Shown here in pieces: positions 43,058 through 51,939 of a DNA stretch of 64,000 bases. Position numbers and translations under genes: made by a program. This DNA comes from Botrimarina mediterranea (GTDB taxonomy: Bacteria > Planctomycetota > Planctomycetia > Pirellulales > Lacipirellulaceae). How positions within the stretch are numbered: the first letter of the stretch is position 1; every line of letters begins with the position of its first letter. The stretch is from NCBI RefSeq assembly GCF_007753265.1, contig NZ_CP036349.1, forward strand, positions 1,149,363 through 1,213,362. The letters run 5' to 3'. A model generated the notes under the pieces. The model did not search any database, was not told the DNA's origin, and saw only the letters and a list, made by a program, of their open reading frames with translations.

Positions 43058-46000
43058 ATGTCTCGCCTCCTCTACGACAACCGCCGGCTACTCGTGCTGT
43101 CGATCACGCTAGTGATCGTCGCTGGCTTGTCGTCGCTGATGGTGTTGCCGCGGTTGGAGGACCCGGTGCTGACGCAACGGGCGGCGATCGTCAACACGCT
43201 GCTCCCCGGCGCAACGCCCGAGCGCGTCGAGGCGCTGGTGGTCGAGCCGATCGAGGAAGAGCTGCGCGAGGTCCCCGAGATCAAGGAGGTCCGCACCACC
43301 GCGCGGGCGGGTGTGGCGACGACGATCATCGAGCTGCGCGACGACGTGTACCAGGCCGACGAGGTCTGGTCGCGGGTCCGCAACAAGATCGACGACGCCG
43401 AGGCGCAGCTCCCTCCCGAAGCGTCCAAGCCGCGATTCGATCTGCTCGAAGTGACGGCTTATGCGTCGATCCTCGCGCTGCGGTGGGACGCGCCGACCGA
43501 CGTGAATTACGCCGTGCTGCGGCGGCTGGCCGAGGAGCTTGAGCGGCGGATGCTTGCCGTGCCGGGGACGCGCGAGGTCGATACGTTCGGCGATCCCGAC
43601 GAAGAGATCACCGTCGAGATTGACGCCGCCCGGCTGGCGATGCTCGGCCTCTCGGCCGACGACGTGGCGCGGCAGCTGGCGGCGAGCGACGCGAAGGTCG
43701 CCGCCGGGCAGGTGCGCGCCGCCGGTGGCTCACTGGTGATCGAGGTCGCGTCGGAACTCGACACCGTCCAACGCATCGCCGCGACGCCGATCCGCTATGG
43801 CGCCAGCGACGGCGACGACGCCGGACGCGTCATCACGCTCGGCGCCGTGGCCGACGTGAGGAAAGGGATCGCGAACCCGCCACGCCGCGCGGCGCTGGTC
43901 GATGGCAAACCGGCGGTGACGATCGGCGTGCTGGTCCGCAGCGACCAGCGGATCGACCACTGGTTCGTCGCCGCCGACGAGTCGATCCGGGCGTTCGAGC
44001 AAGAGCTGCCGCCGGCCGTTGGTTTGAAGCGGGTCTTCGAACAGAGTGGCTACGTGAAGTCGCGGCTCGCGACGCTGATGGGGAACCTCGTGGCGGGCGC
44101 CGCGGCGGTGATGGTTGTGGTGTGGCTGATGATGGGCTGGCGGAACGCGCTGGTGGTTGGTTCGGCGCTGCCGTTGGCGGCGTTGATGGTGCTTGCCGGG
44201 ATGCGGTGGCTGGAGATCCCGATCCACCAGATGTCGGTGACGGGGCTGATCATTGCGCTGGGGCTGCTAATCGATAACGCCATCGTCGTCGTCGACGAGG
44301 TCGCCGTCCGCATCCACCAAGGCGAGTCCCCCGGCGGCGCGGTCTCTGACGCGGTCCGCCACTTGGCGGGGCCCCTGTTTGGCTCGACGCTGACGACGTG
44401 TTTGTCGTTTGCCCCGATCGCGCTAATGCCCGGCCCGGCGGGCGAGTTCGTCGGCGCGATAGCGATCAGCGTGATGCTCGCTGTGACCTCGTCGTTCGTG
44501 CTGGCTCTGACGGTGACGCCCGCGGTGGCGGCGATCTTCGCGCCGCAGGCCGAGCGGGAGCGGCTGCCGTGGTGGGCGACCGGTTTGCGATCGGACCGGC
44601 TCACGAGCGGATACCGCGTCGTGCTCGAGTTCTTGTATCGCCGGCCCGCGCTGGGGATCGGACTGGCGATGGCGCCGCCGATCGTCGGGTTTGTCTTGGC
44701 GCGTTCGTTGACCGAGCAGTTCTTTCCGCCCGCCGAGCGTGATCAATTCCAAGTGCAGCTCGACTTGCCGGCCGGCGCGTCGATCGACGCCACGCGTCGC
44801 CTCGCCATCGAGGCCCGGGAAGTGTTGCTCGCCCACCCGCGGGTGGAGTCGGTCGATTGGTTCCTCGGCGAGAGCGCGCCGACGTTCTACTACAACATGC
44901 TCGCCAACCGCGCCGCCGTGCCGCAGTACGCACAGGCGATTGTGCAGATCGATTCGAGCGAGGACTACTTCGCGCTGGTGCGTGAGGTGCAGCAGGAGTT
45001 GAACGCTAAGCTCCCCGCCGGTCGCTTCCTCGCCAAGCAACTCGAACAGGGCCCGCCGTTCGACGCGCCGATCGAGGCGCGGCTGTTTGGGCCCGACCTC
45101 GACGAGCTCGAGGCTCTGGGGCGGCAGGTGCGGCGCGTGATGAGCGAGACGCCGGGTATTGTGTTGACGCAGTCCGACCTCTCGGAGTCGCTGCCGAAGC
45201 TGGCCGTCGAGGTCGACGAGGCGTCGGCGCGGCTGGCGGGGCTCGATAACCAATCGGTCGCGCGACAGCTCGACGCGACGCTCGAAGGCGCCGTCGGCGG
45301 CCTGGTGCTCGAAGGGACGGAGAGCCTGCCCGTGCGGGTGCGCGTCGCCGGCGCCGATCGCAGCGAGACGGGTCGTGTCGCGGCCGCGGACCTCGTGGGT
45401 CGCAGTGCGACGGGCGATGCGGTCCGCACGCCGCTTTCGGCGTTGGCGTCGCTGCGTCTGGAGTCGGAGCGGTCGGCGATACCGCATTTCAATTCCGAAC
45501 GGATCAACGAGGTGAAGGCCTACATCGCCGCCGGCCTGCTCCCCGCGGAGGTGCAGGCGCGGTTCGAACGGCGGCTGGCGGAGTCCGACTTCGAGTTGCC
45601 GCAGGGCTATCGGCTCGAGTGGGGCGGCGAGGGCGCCAAACGCAACGACGCCGTCGGCAACCTGATGTCGAACGTCGCGGTGCTGATGGTGCTGATGGCG
45701 GCGACGCTCGTGCTGTCGTTCAGCAGCTTCCGCATGGCGGTGATCATCGGCGCCGTCGCGGCGCTGTCGGTGGGACTCGCCCTCGGGTCGTTGTCGATCG
45801 CTGGTTATCCGTTTGGCTTCACCGCGATCATCGGCACGATGGGGCTCATCGGCGTCGGCATCAACGACACGATCGTCGTGCTCGCCGCGCTGCGGGAGGA
45901 CGCGCGGGCGCGGACCGGCGACGTGGACGCAATCGTCGACGTCGTGGCGCGATCGAGCCGCCATGTCCTGGCGACGACCTTCACCACGATCGCCGGCTTC

Positions 46001-46204
46001 CTGCCGCTGATCCTCGGCGGCGGCGGCTTCTGGCCCCCGATGGCGATCACGATCGCCGGCGGCGTCGGCGGAGCGACCCTGCTGGCGCTGATCTTCGCCC
46101 CCTCGGCCTACACGCTGCTGATGTGCCCACGCTGCCAGGCGGTCCCCGACGCGGACGCGATCGAGATCGAAGCCGAGCAGACGGCGCTGTTGTCGGCAGG
46201 GTAG
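43058..46204 (+). CDS. RND-family efflux permease
   Basis: About 1048 residues from ATG 43058 (MSRLLYDNRRLLVLSITLVI); the in-frame reading from 42941 is repeat sequence. The layout is AcrB-like: first TM, large periplasmic loop (LLPGATPERVEALVVEPIEE), a block of TM4-6 (ALVVGSALPLAALMVLAGMR; ALGLLIDNAIVVVDEVAVRI with Asp/Asn proton-relay candidates), a second large loop, TM7, and TM8-12 (GVGINDTIVVLAALREDARAR). It exports small hydrophobic compounds driven by proton motive force. It pairs with the adaptor upstream; the outer-membrane duct is not in this operon (a TolC-type protein is at 17916). Codon use is like its neighbours. Confidence 0.92.
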   Translation: MSRLLYDNRRLLVLSITLVIVAGLSSLMVLPRLEDPVLTQRAAIVNTLLPGATPERVEALVVEPIEEELREVPEIKEVRTTARAGVATTIIELRDDVYQADEVWSRVRNKIDDAEAQLPPEASKPRFDLLEVTAYASILALRWDAPTDVNYAVLRRLAEELERRMLAVPGTREVDTFGDPDEEITVEIDAARLAMLGLSADDVARQLAASDAKVAAGQVRAAGGSLVIEVASELDTVQRIAATPIRYGASDGDDAGRVITLGAVADVRKGIANPPRRAALVDGKPAVTIGVLVRSDQRIDHWFVAADESIRAFEQELPPAVGLKRVFEQSGYVKSRLATLMGNLVAGAAAVMVVVWLMMGWRNALVVGSALPLAALMVLAGMRWLEIPIHQMSVTGLIIALGLLIDNAIVVVDEVAVRIHQGESPGGAVSDAVRHLAGPLFGSTLTTCLSFAPIALMPGPAGEFVGAIAISVMLAVTSSFVLALTVTPAVAAIFAPQAERERLPWWATGLRSDRLTSGYRVVLEFLYRRPALGIGLAMAPPIVGFVLARSLTEQFFPPAERDQFQVQLDLPAGASIDATRRLAIEAREVLLAHPRVESVDWFLGESAPTFYYNMLANRAAVPQYAQAIVQIDSSEDYFALVREVQQELNAKLPAGRFLAKQLEQGPPFDAPIEARLFGPDLDELEALGRQVRRVMSETPGIVLTQSDLSESLPKLAVEVDEASARLAGLDNQSVARQLDATLEGAVGGLVLEGTESLPVRVRVAGADRSETGRVAAADLVGRSATGDAVRTPLSALASLRLESERSAIPHFNSERINEVKAYIAAGLLPAEVQARFERRLAESDFELPQGYRLEWGGEGAKRNDAVGNLMSNVAVLMVLMAATLVLSFSSFRMAVIIGAVAALSVGLALGSLSIAGYPFGFTAIIGTMGLIGVGINDTIVVLAALREDARARTGDVDAIVDVVARSSRHVLATTFTTIAGFLPLILGGGGFWPPMAITIAGGVGGATLLALIFAPSAYTLLMCPRCQAVPDADAIEIEAEQTALLSAG

Positions 46205-46417
46205 GACTCGCGCAGAGACGCGGAGACGCAGAGTAACTAAGGGGAAACTCCTATGCCTCACGCAAAGGCGCGAAGTCGCAAAGAAGGAAGAATCATAAGA
46301 AGGGCGATGGTCGCGATTGCTTCGGAAGCGGCGTGGGGCTATTCTTCGAAGCCTTCGCGTCTTAGCGCCTTTGCGCGAGACTTAATCCGTTGACCCCTCC
46401 GCGTCTCTGCGCGAGAC
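46205..46417. repeat. Nested hairpins separating convergent genes
   Basis: The outer arms GACTCGCGCAGAGACGCGGA and ...CCGCGTCTCTGCGCGAGAC begin immediately after the RND stop and end at the receiver gene's stop. A second palindrome, CCTCACGCAAAGGCGCGAAG paired with CTTCGCGTCTTAGCGCCTTTGCG, lies inside the loop at 46256-46381. Confidence 0.9.
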
Positions 46418-46791
46418 TACTCGCCCAGCACCGCGCGGACGCGTTCGACCGTCTCGGGCTGGTTGAACTCGAGCTTGCCGAAGCCGCGAAGCGCGCCGGC
46501 GGCGACGGCCGTGTTTTGGTGGTCGGCGTAGTTGGTGACGAGCATTACCGGCGTCTCTTGCAGGGCCGGGTCGGCCTTGATCGCCTTGATGATCTCCAGG
46601 CCGTCCGAGTAGTCCTCGTCGAGCTTGCGGTTCACCAGCACTAGGTCGTAGCCGCTCGTGCGCAGCTTCGTCATCGTGTCGCCGGGGAGCTTGGCCGTAT
46701 CGATCGCCACCTCGCCGAAGTTCCGCTTGAGGAACGCGACAATCCCGGAGTGATCGGGTCCGCACTGACCGACGCTGAGTACCTTCTTCAT
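46417..46791 (-). CDS. Degenerate response-regulator receiver domain
   Basis: 124 residues, ATG with 5' end 46791. It is receiver-like by size and by GYDLVLVNRKLDEDYSDGLE, TPVMLVTNYADHQ and the C-terminal VRAVLGE helix. The acidic pair normally near residues 8-10 (VDDD) is replaced by GQCGPDH, and the phosphoacceptor position reads N54 instead of Asp. Such receivers cannot take phosphate the normal way; many act as atypical regulators bound by partners or ligands. It is convergent with the RND gene and near the two beta-propeller genes on the same strand. Its partner is unknown. Confidence 0.75.
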   Translation of the reverse strand: MKKVLSVGQCGPDHSGIVAFLKRNFGEVAIDTAKLPGDTMTKLRTSGYDLVLVNRKLDEDYSDGLEIIKAIKADPALQETPVMLVTNYADHQNTAVAAGALRGFGKLEFNQPETVERVRAVLGE

Positions 46792-46814
46792 AAGTTCACC
46801 ACAGACTTAAAGGG

Positions 46815-47017
46815 TTCACCACAGAGCCACCGAGGGCGCAGAGAAGACGCCGAGGGAAACAATCCAATGCGATGTAGGAGGCGCCTCCCGACGATTTCGT
46901 TCGATTGGCCGAACACGGCATGGTGCGCGTAATCGGGGTCTGGAGACCCCTCCCACAAAATTCACTTCCGACTCGCGGAGAGGGCCCTCTGCGCTTTCCT
47001 CCGTGCCTCCGTGGTTA
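46815..47017. repeat. CACCACAGAG palindrome with a second palindrome nested in its loop, copy 2
   Basis: The outer arms TTCACCACAGAGCCACCGAG and CCTCCGTGCCTCCGTGGTTA enclose, at 46873-46958, a copy of the TGTAGGAGGCGCCTCC..GGGGTCTGGAGACCCC family. The outer right arm's last TTA supplies the stop codon of the beta-propeller gene (47015-47017 on the minus strand). Confidence 0.88.
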
Positions 47018-48727
47018 TTCTTTCTTCTCGATCGCAAACAAGTGCGTGCGGTTGCTGATGTACAGCACATTGTCGGCGACGACGGGCGTGGAGTAGACGC
47101 TGTTGCCCATGTTGATCTCGCCGTGGGCGGGCATCATCTCGCCGCCGTCTTCGACCATCGCCTCGTTGGGGTCGGCCGAGTGATTGAAGATGGCGATGTC
47201 GCCGTCCTCGTCGCCGATGTAGACCTTGTCGTCAACGATCAGCGGCGAGCCCCAGGCCGCGGCGTACATGTCGTAGCTCCAGTGGACCTTCGGCTCGCCG
47301 GTCGCCATCGCGTCGAGGCAGTGGAAGATGCCGCTGAAGTCGGCGACGTACAAGACGTCGTCCTTGATGGCGACCGAGCCGATCGTGCGGTGCATCGTCT
47401 CGAGGAACGGGTCGATCTCGCCGTCGCCGTTGTCGTCGAGCTCGCTGTAGTGCCAGATGACCTTCGAGTTGGGGTTGGGCCGGGCGAAGTCGCCCTCTTC
47501 GGGGACGACGGCCTGGAGCCGCTTGGGGGCGATGGGCTCGTCGGGGTCCTCGGAGTTGAACGCCAACTCGGGGGAGACGTCGCCCGAACCGGTCGGGTCG
47601 ATGCACCACAGGTGGCCGACGCCTTCGCCGTGCTCGGGGTCCTCGCCGACGCCGATGTAGACGCGGTTCTTGTAGACAACGGGCGTGGCGATCAGGTGGT
47701 TGCGGGTGGCGCTGGAGTTGACGACGTAGAACGACTCCTTAGGGTTGGCGTCGAACTTCCAGAGGAGCTTCGAACCGCCCTCGCCGTCCCCCTTGGGATC
47801 GAAGCCGTAGAGCCAGCCGTCGCCGCCCGCGAAGATCGCCTGCGGCTGCATCGTGCCGTCGGGCATCTCGATCTCGGCGTACGCGGGGCTTGACCACTGG
47901 CCGTGGAGGATGGCGTCGCCGGGCGAGTCATCCGACCAGAGCAGCTTGCCCGAGTTCTTATCGATGGCGATGAAGCTCGGCGCGTTGGGCGAGGGCAGGT
48001 TGAGGTGCGACTCGTCGACGCCATTGCCGGTGACCACTAGCAGGATGTCGCCGACCGCGGTGAGGCTGCACGAGCACATGTTGTGCTGCGAGACGCCCAG
48101 CTCGCGCATCATGTCGAAGACCCAGACGACGTCGGCTTCGTTCTCGGCGGTGTGCTGCTCGTCGGTGATGGGGCCGTCGTTCTCACCATCATGGAAGCCT
48201 TCGGTATCGAGGCAGCGGACCTCGCCGCGGCTGGTGACGAACCACAACTTCTTGCCCTCGACTAGCGGCGCGGTGCAGATGCCTTGCAGCGGCCAGTCGT
48301 GGACGCGGCCCGTCTTGAGCTTCTCGGACGAGTGCTGCCAGAGGAACTTGCCGTCCTCGATGTCGAAGCAAAGGAGGCAGCCGAGATCGACGTTCGACGG
48401 GTAGCGCTCGAGCCAGCCGCCGGAGTTGTTGGTGCCGACGAAGGCCTTACCGTCGGCGATGACGCAGTTGCCGTAGGTCTGCGAGCCGAGCCTGGCGACC
48501 CACTTCACGTTTTCGGCGGTCTCCGAGTCCCACTCGCCGGTCTTGAAGTCGAACTCACCGACGTTCCACTCGGTGGGGATATCGGTCCCCACCGGGACGT
48601 TGTTGCGGACGCTGCTGCCGCCCCACTGGTTCCACTCCTTCGTTGGAGCAGGAACCGAGTCGGCGGCGAATGAAAGCGTACTAGCGCCGACAAGCGAAAA
48701 CACGCACAGCAAGTTCAACGACTTCAT
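47015..48727 (-). CDS. Exported PQQ-like beta-propeller protein
   Basis: 570 residues from ATG 5' end 48727 (MKSLNLLCVFSLVGASTLSF, cleaved after AFA-like AAD). The mature start WNQWGGSSVRNNVPV and repeated blades (VIADGKAFVGTNNSGG; LCFDIEDGKFLWQHSS; DDVLYVADFSGIFHCLDAMA; DNVLYISNRTHLFAIEKK) show an eight-blade propeller of the quinoprotein (PQQ-like) type. PQQ-like propellers often lack bound PQQ in this group; a glucose or alcohol dehydrogenase activity is not indicated because catalytic Asp and calcium ligands are not evident. It lies in tandem with another propeller (48905). Stop codon supplied by the repeat at 46815-47017. Confidence 0.85.
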   Translation of the reverse strand: MKSLNLLCVFSLVGASTLSFAADSVPAPTKEWNQWGGSSVRNNVPVGTDIPTEWNVGEFDFKTGEWDSETAENVKWVARLGSQTYGNCVIADGKAFVGTNNSGGWLERYPSNVDLGCLLCFDIEDGKFLWQHSSEKLKTGRVHDWPLQGICTAPLVEGKKLWFVTSRGEVRCLDTEGFHDGENDGPITDEQHTAENEADVVWVFDMMRELGVSQHNMCSCSLTAVGDILLVVTGNGVDESHLNLPSPNAPSFIAIDKNSGKLLWSDDSPGDAILHGQWSSPAYAEIEMPDGTMQPQAIFAGGDGWLYGFDPKGDGEGGSKLLWKFDANPKESFYVVNSSATRNHLIATPVVYKNRVYIGVGEDPEHGEGVGHLWCIDPTGSGDVSPELAFNSEDPDEPIAPKRLQAVVPEEGDFARPNPNSKVIWHYSELDDNGDGEIDPFLETMHRTIGSVAIKDDVLYVADFSGIFHCLDAMATGEPKVHWSYDMYAAAWGSPLIVDDKVYIGDEDGDIAIFNHSADPNEAMVEDGGEMMPAHGEINMGNSVYSTPVVADNVLYISNRTHLFAIEKKE

Positions 48728-48746
48728 AGCTCTTCTCTTATGAGAC

Positions 48747-48881
48747 TTAACCACAGACGATGTCGTCTTGTAGGAGGCGTCTCCAGACGCCGATTACGCG
48801 CACCAAGCCGATTCGGAATGGACACCGTATCGGCGTCTGGAGACGCCTCCTACAAACCTCCCTCTGTGGCTCTGTGGTTAA
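48747..48881. repeat. TTAACCACAGA palindrome with nested repeat, copy 3
   Basis: TTAACCACAGACG...CCCTCTGTGGCTCTGTGGTTAA outside, and inside at 48768-48855 the TTGTAGGAGGCGTCTCCAGA / TCTGGAGACGCCTCCTACAA palindrome. The nesting order matches 46815-47017, suggesting insertion of the same second element at a favoured site in the loop. Confidence 0.9.
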
Positions 48882-48904
48882 CTAATTGCGGCTTGAGTCG
48901 ACTG

Positions 48905-51283
48905 TTAGTTCGGCGTCACCGTTAAATTGTCGACGAAGAACTCGGCTTCTTTGGCGTCGCCGAAGAGGCCGGGGCTGCCCTGCAGCTGCGGGGCCTCGTC
49001 CTCGAACTCGAGGGTCCACTCGGCCGGTTCGGCGGAGTCGCGAGGCCAGACCTTGGCCTGGACGATGGCGACCTTCTTCTCGGCGTTGGGCGTGACTTTG
49101 AGCTTCATGCTGTACCAGACACCCGACGTCAGCTCCATCGCCTCGGCGGCTTTGGTGCGTTTGTTGTCCACGCCCCAGCTGTAGATCCTCGCTTCCTGGT
49201 TGGGGCCGAACAGCGAGAACGTATAGCCGCTGTTGATCAGCCCCACGGACGGGAGCTTCACCGCCGAGGCGGCGGCGGGGGGGCCTTCGGGGACGCGGCC
49301 GCCGCCGGTGGACTCGCCGCTGACCCCTTCTTGTAGTTGAACGTCGGCTTGGACCGTGTAGTTCGACAGTTTGGGCGAACCCATCCACATCTGGCTCCGC
49401 GTACCGAGCTTCGTCGTCGGCGCGCCGGGGCGGGTGGGGAGCTCGGTGGGCTTGGCGATGTAATGGTTGCCGTCGTCCGACTTGCGGAGCACATATCGCA
49501 CCCGGCCGCCCACCCAGGTGAGCGGCACGTCCTCGGCGCCGTCCTCGAAGTCGTAGCTCCACGGCAGCGGCGGGATCACCCGCACGCGGCCCTCGGCCGA
49601 GATGCCTTCGATCTCGCAGAGGACCAGGGCCGTATCGGATTTTTCGGTGGCGGGCGCTTTGTAGACGCCTTCCTTCGAGATGTTGCCGGGTCCAGAGACA
49701 CCGAACGACACCTTGTTGGGCGCCGCTTCGCGGAGGAACTGGCCTTTAGCGTTGTAGAGCCGCACCTTGTACTTCTGCTCTTCACCTGGGGCGAGGAGCA
49801 CGTCCCACGGGACGATTTGCACTTGCGCGACGCGTTTATCGGTCAGCGGCGGGGGCTCGGGCGTCGCGGCCTTATGGTCGCTGTTGGCTTTGACAGACTC
49901 TTCGTTGCCGATGCAGTACATGGCCGCGCCGGTGGTCAGGTAGATGCGACCACCCGCGACGATCGGCGAGGCGTCGACCTGTTCGCCGTGAAGCGAGACG
50001 CTATCAACTTTCTCGACGCCTTCCTCGGTGGGCTTCCAAACGGACCACTCCCCGCCTTCGCTGCACGCATAGATGCGGCCGTCGGCGTAGAGCAGGCTGC
50101 CGCGCATCACACGGCCGAGACGTGCGGGCCGGCGGTTGAGGATCTCGCCGGTGGCGGCGTTGTAGACGTGCATCTTGGCTGTGTCGGAAACGGCATAGAG
50201 ACGGCCGTCAACGAGCACCGGAGAGCTCTTGCCGACCATCTCTTGGTACTTGATCCAAAGCTCTTTGCCGCTGAGGTCGTTGGGCTCTTCGGCGCCGACC
50301 ATCGTGCCGTCGAGCGCCACCACAGCGCCCATGGTGTTGCCGACCATGTTCTCTTCGCTGTGGCCGGTGTAGACGCGGCCGTCGGGGCCGACGACCGGCG
50401 ACAGGTTCATGCCGCGGCGTGAGAGCGGGAACTTCCAGAGGGGCTTGCCGGTGCCGGCCTGCATGGCCCAGACCATGCCGTCGCCCGAGCCGAAGACCAT
50501 CGCCCGATGCCCAGCGAGCGTCGCCAAAGCAGGGGAGCTATAGGTCGTGTCGTCGGGGATGAGCGTCGTGCCGCTCAGCCAACGCAACTCGCCGGTCGCC
50601 TTGTCGAAGCCCATAAAGCGGTGGGCCGGTTTGGCCATCAGGCCCCACTTGGGCGTGTCGCCCCAACCAATCACCACCGCGTTGAGGATGACGGTGTCCT
50701 CGTGGATGATCGGGAAGTTGGTCCGCCCGCCGTAGGTCGAGAGCAGGCCCAGTTCTTCGTGGAGGCTGTGCTCCCAGACGAGCTTGCCCGAGTCGCCATC
50801 GAGGCAACAGAAGTAGCCGCACACGCCTTGGGCGTAGACGCGGCCGGTCTCGGGGTCGCCCACGACGCTCGACCAAGCGACGCGCGTGTCGGGCACGTCG
50901 GATAGATAGACGTTGAACCGGTGCTCCCAGATCGTCTTACCGCTGCTGGCGTCAACGCAGACGACTTTCTCGCCTTCGTTCTCCGTCCCTGGCTGATCGC
51001 GGGTGAGCACGTAGAGCTTGCCGTTCATCACGATCGGCGTCGATCGTGAGCCGAGGTCGTCGCGCTTCCAGAGGAGGTTGCTCCCTTCTCCCCCCTCGGG
51101 GTTCCACTTTTCGACCAGGCCGGTCTCCGTCGAGACGCCGTCATAGGTCGGGCCTCGCCAGTTTGGCCAGTCGGCAGCGGTAGCGGTTAAGGCGAACCCG
51201 GTGATTGCCAGCGCAATTGCGAGAATCGAGCGGACACTTCGCCAACGGGTCGTGGCTAAGCGAGGTACTGAGCAAGTGGGCAT
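48905..51283 (-). CDS. Exported PQQ-like beta-propeller protein with Ig-like and lectin-like C-terminus
   Basis: 792 residues from ATG 5' end 51283, with a signal near SVRSILAIALAITGFALTA; a start at 51319 is possible. The mature start DWPNWRGPTYDGVSTETGLVE matches planctomycete quinoprotein openings. Eight blades run to about residue 470 (NGKLYVLTRD, RVYAQGVCGYFCCLDGDSGK, GRIYACSEGGEWSVW). Then an Ig-like region (LAPGEEQKYKVRLYN..) and a final concanavalin-like/LamG-like unit (YDFEDGAEDVPLTWVGGRVR; QADVQLQEGVSGESTGGG). The last may bind glycans (inference). No enzymatic residue is clear. It is co-directional with the propeller at 47015, separated by nested repeats. Confidence 0.83.
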   Translation of the reverse strand: MPTCSVPRLATTRWRSVRSILAIALAITGFALTATAADWPNWRGPTYDGVSTETGLVEKWNPEGGEGSNLLWKRDDLGSRSTPIVMNGKLYVLTRDQPGTENEGEKVVCVDASSGKTIWEHRFNVYLSDVPDTRVAWSSVVGDPETGRVYAQGVCGYFCCLDGDSGKLVWEHSLHEELGLLSTYGGRTNFPIIHEDTVILNAVVIGWGDTPKWGLMAKPAHRFMGFDKATGELRWLSGTTLIPDDTTYSSPALATLAGHRAMVFGSGDGMVWAMQAGTGKPLWKFPLSRRGMNLSPVVGPDGRVYTGHSEENMVGNTMGAVVALDGTMVGAEEPNDLSGKELWIKYQEMVGKSSPVLVDGRLYAVSDTAKMHVYNAATGEILNRRPARLGRVMRGSLLYADGRIYACSEGGEWSVWKPTEEGVEKVDSVSLHGEQVDASPIVAGGRIYLTTGAAMYCIGNEESVKANSDHKAATPEPPPLTDKRVAQVQIVPWDVLLAPGEEQKYKVRLYNAKGQFLREAAPNKVSFGVSGPGNISKEGVYKAPATEKSDTALVLCEIEGISAEGRVRVIPPLPWSYDFEDGAEDVPLTWVGGRVRYVLRKSDDGNHYIAKPTELPTRPGAPTTKLGTRSQMWMGSPKLSNYTVQADVQLQEGVSGESTGGGRVPEGPPAAASAVKLPSVGLINSGYTFSLFGPNQEARIYSWGVDNKRTKAAEAMELTSGVWYSMKLKVTPNAEKKVAIVQAKVWPRDSAEPAEWTLEFEDEAPQLQGSPGLFGDAKEAEFFVDNLTVTPN

Positions 51284-51939
51284 GTCAATCTTTGCGGGAT
51301 CGGCAAGGCGTGCGGGCATGCCATCCTGGCGGGAGGATCCGGGCGCCCCGGTCGCGGCGCCTCAACCCGTGTCTAGTGAATGAGTTAGCATAGGCGGCGA
51401 AGCCGCCCGGTCTACGAAGAATACCAGGGACCAAGTACCCGGGCCATGCGCCGGGCTTGGCTGACCTTACCGATACGGTGAGATGCATCGCCCTCACAAC
51501 CGGTATACACGGAACCCCTTCCGCCAACGGAAAATACCCCGCAACAGTTGATGTAAACCATTTGCTGGGAAACGCTTGCGGCATCTCAAGGGGGCTTTCC
51601 AAGGCCGCCGATAGGTACGGCTGCAACGCCTTGGTCTCCCGCGATCAAGGCCTCGCATGCGTCGCATCGCTGGCCCAACTGATTCGAGTCAAGGAGTGGC
51701 TCGACTGGCGGCGACGCACCCCCCCCGCTGGATCCCACCTCACACGGTCGAGTCGGCCCCGACGGACTCCCGGCACTTATATGTGCCGTTCCCTCGGCTG
51801 ACGCAGCCGGCCCGCATTGTCGGGCAGCACGCGAAGAGTCTGCCGCTGAGGAGCGGCGTCGCGCGTTGCCGGAAGTCGGCCGGGTGACCGACTAGCCCTC
51901 GCTGGGTTGGATCCCGCAGAAGAGTTAGGAGAGTCCTCA
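51284..51939. other. Long intergenic region, no gene recognised
   Basis: 656 bases. GGCACTTATATGTGCC is a short AT-centred palindrome at about 51774. Neither strand shows a supported gene; readings here lack ribosome sites and protein-like composition. AGGAGA at 51928 is the ribosome site of the Cys-rich gene. Confidence 0.4.

Noticed and set aside
44423-46261. 612-residue minus-strand reading opposite the RND permease
   Set aside because: Antisense to a clear RND gene; Arg/His-rich with no domain.
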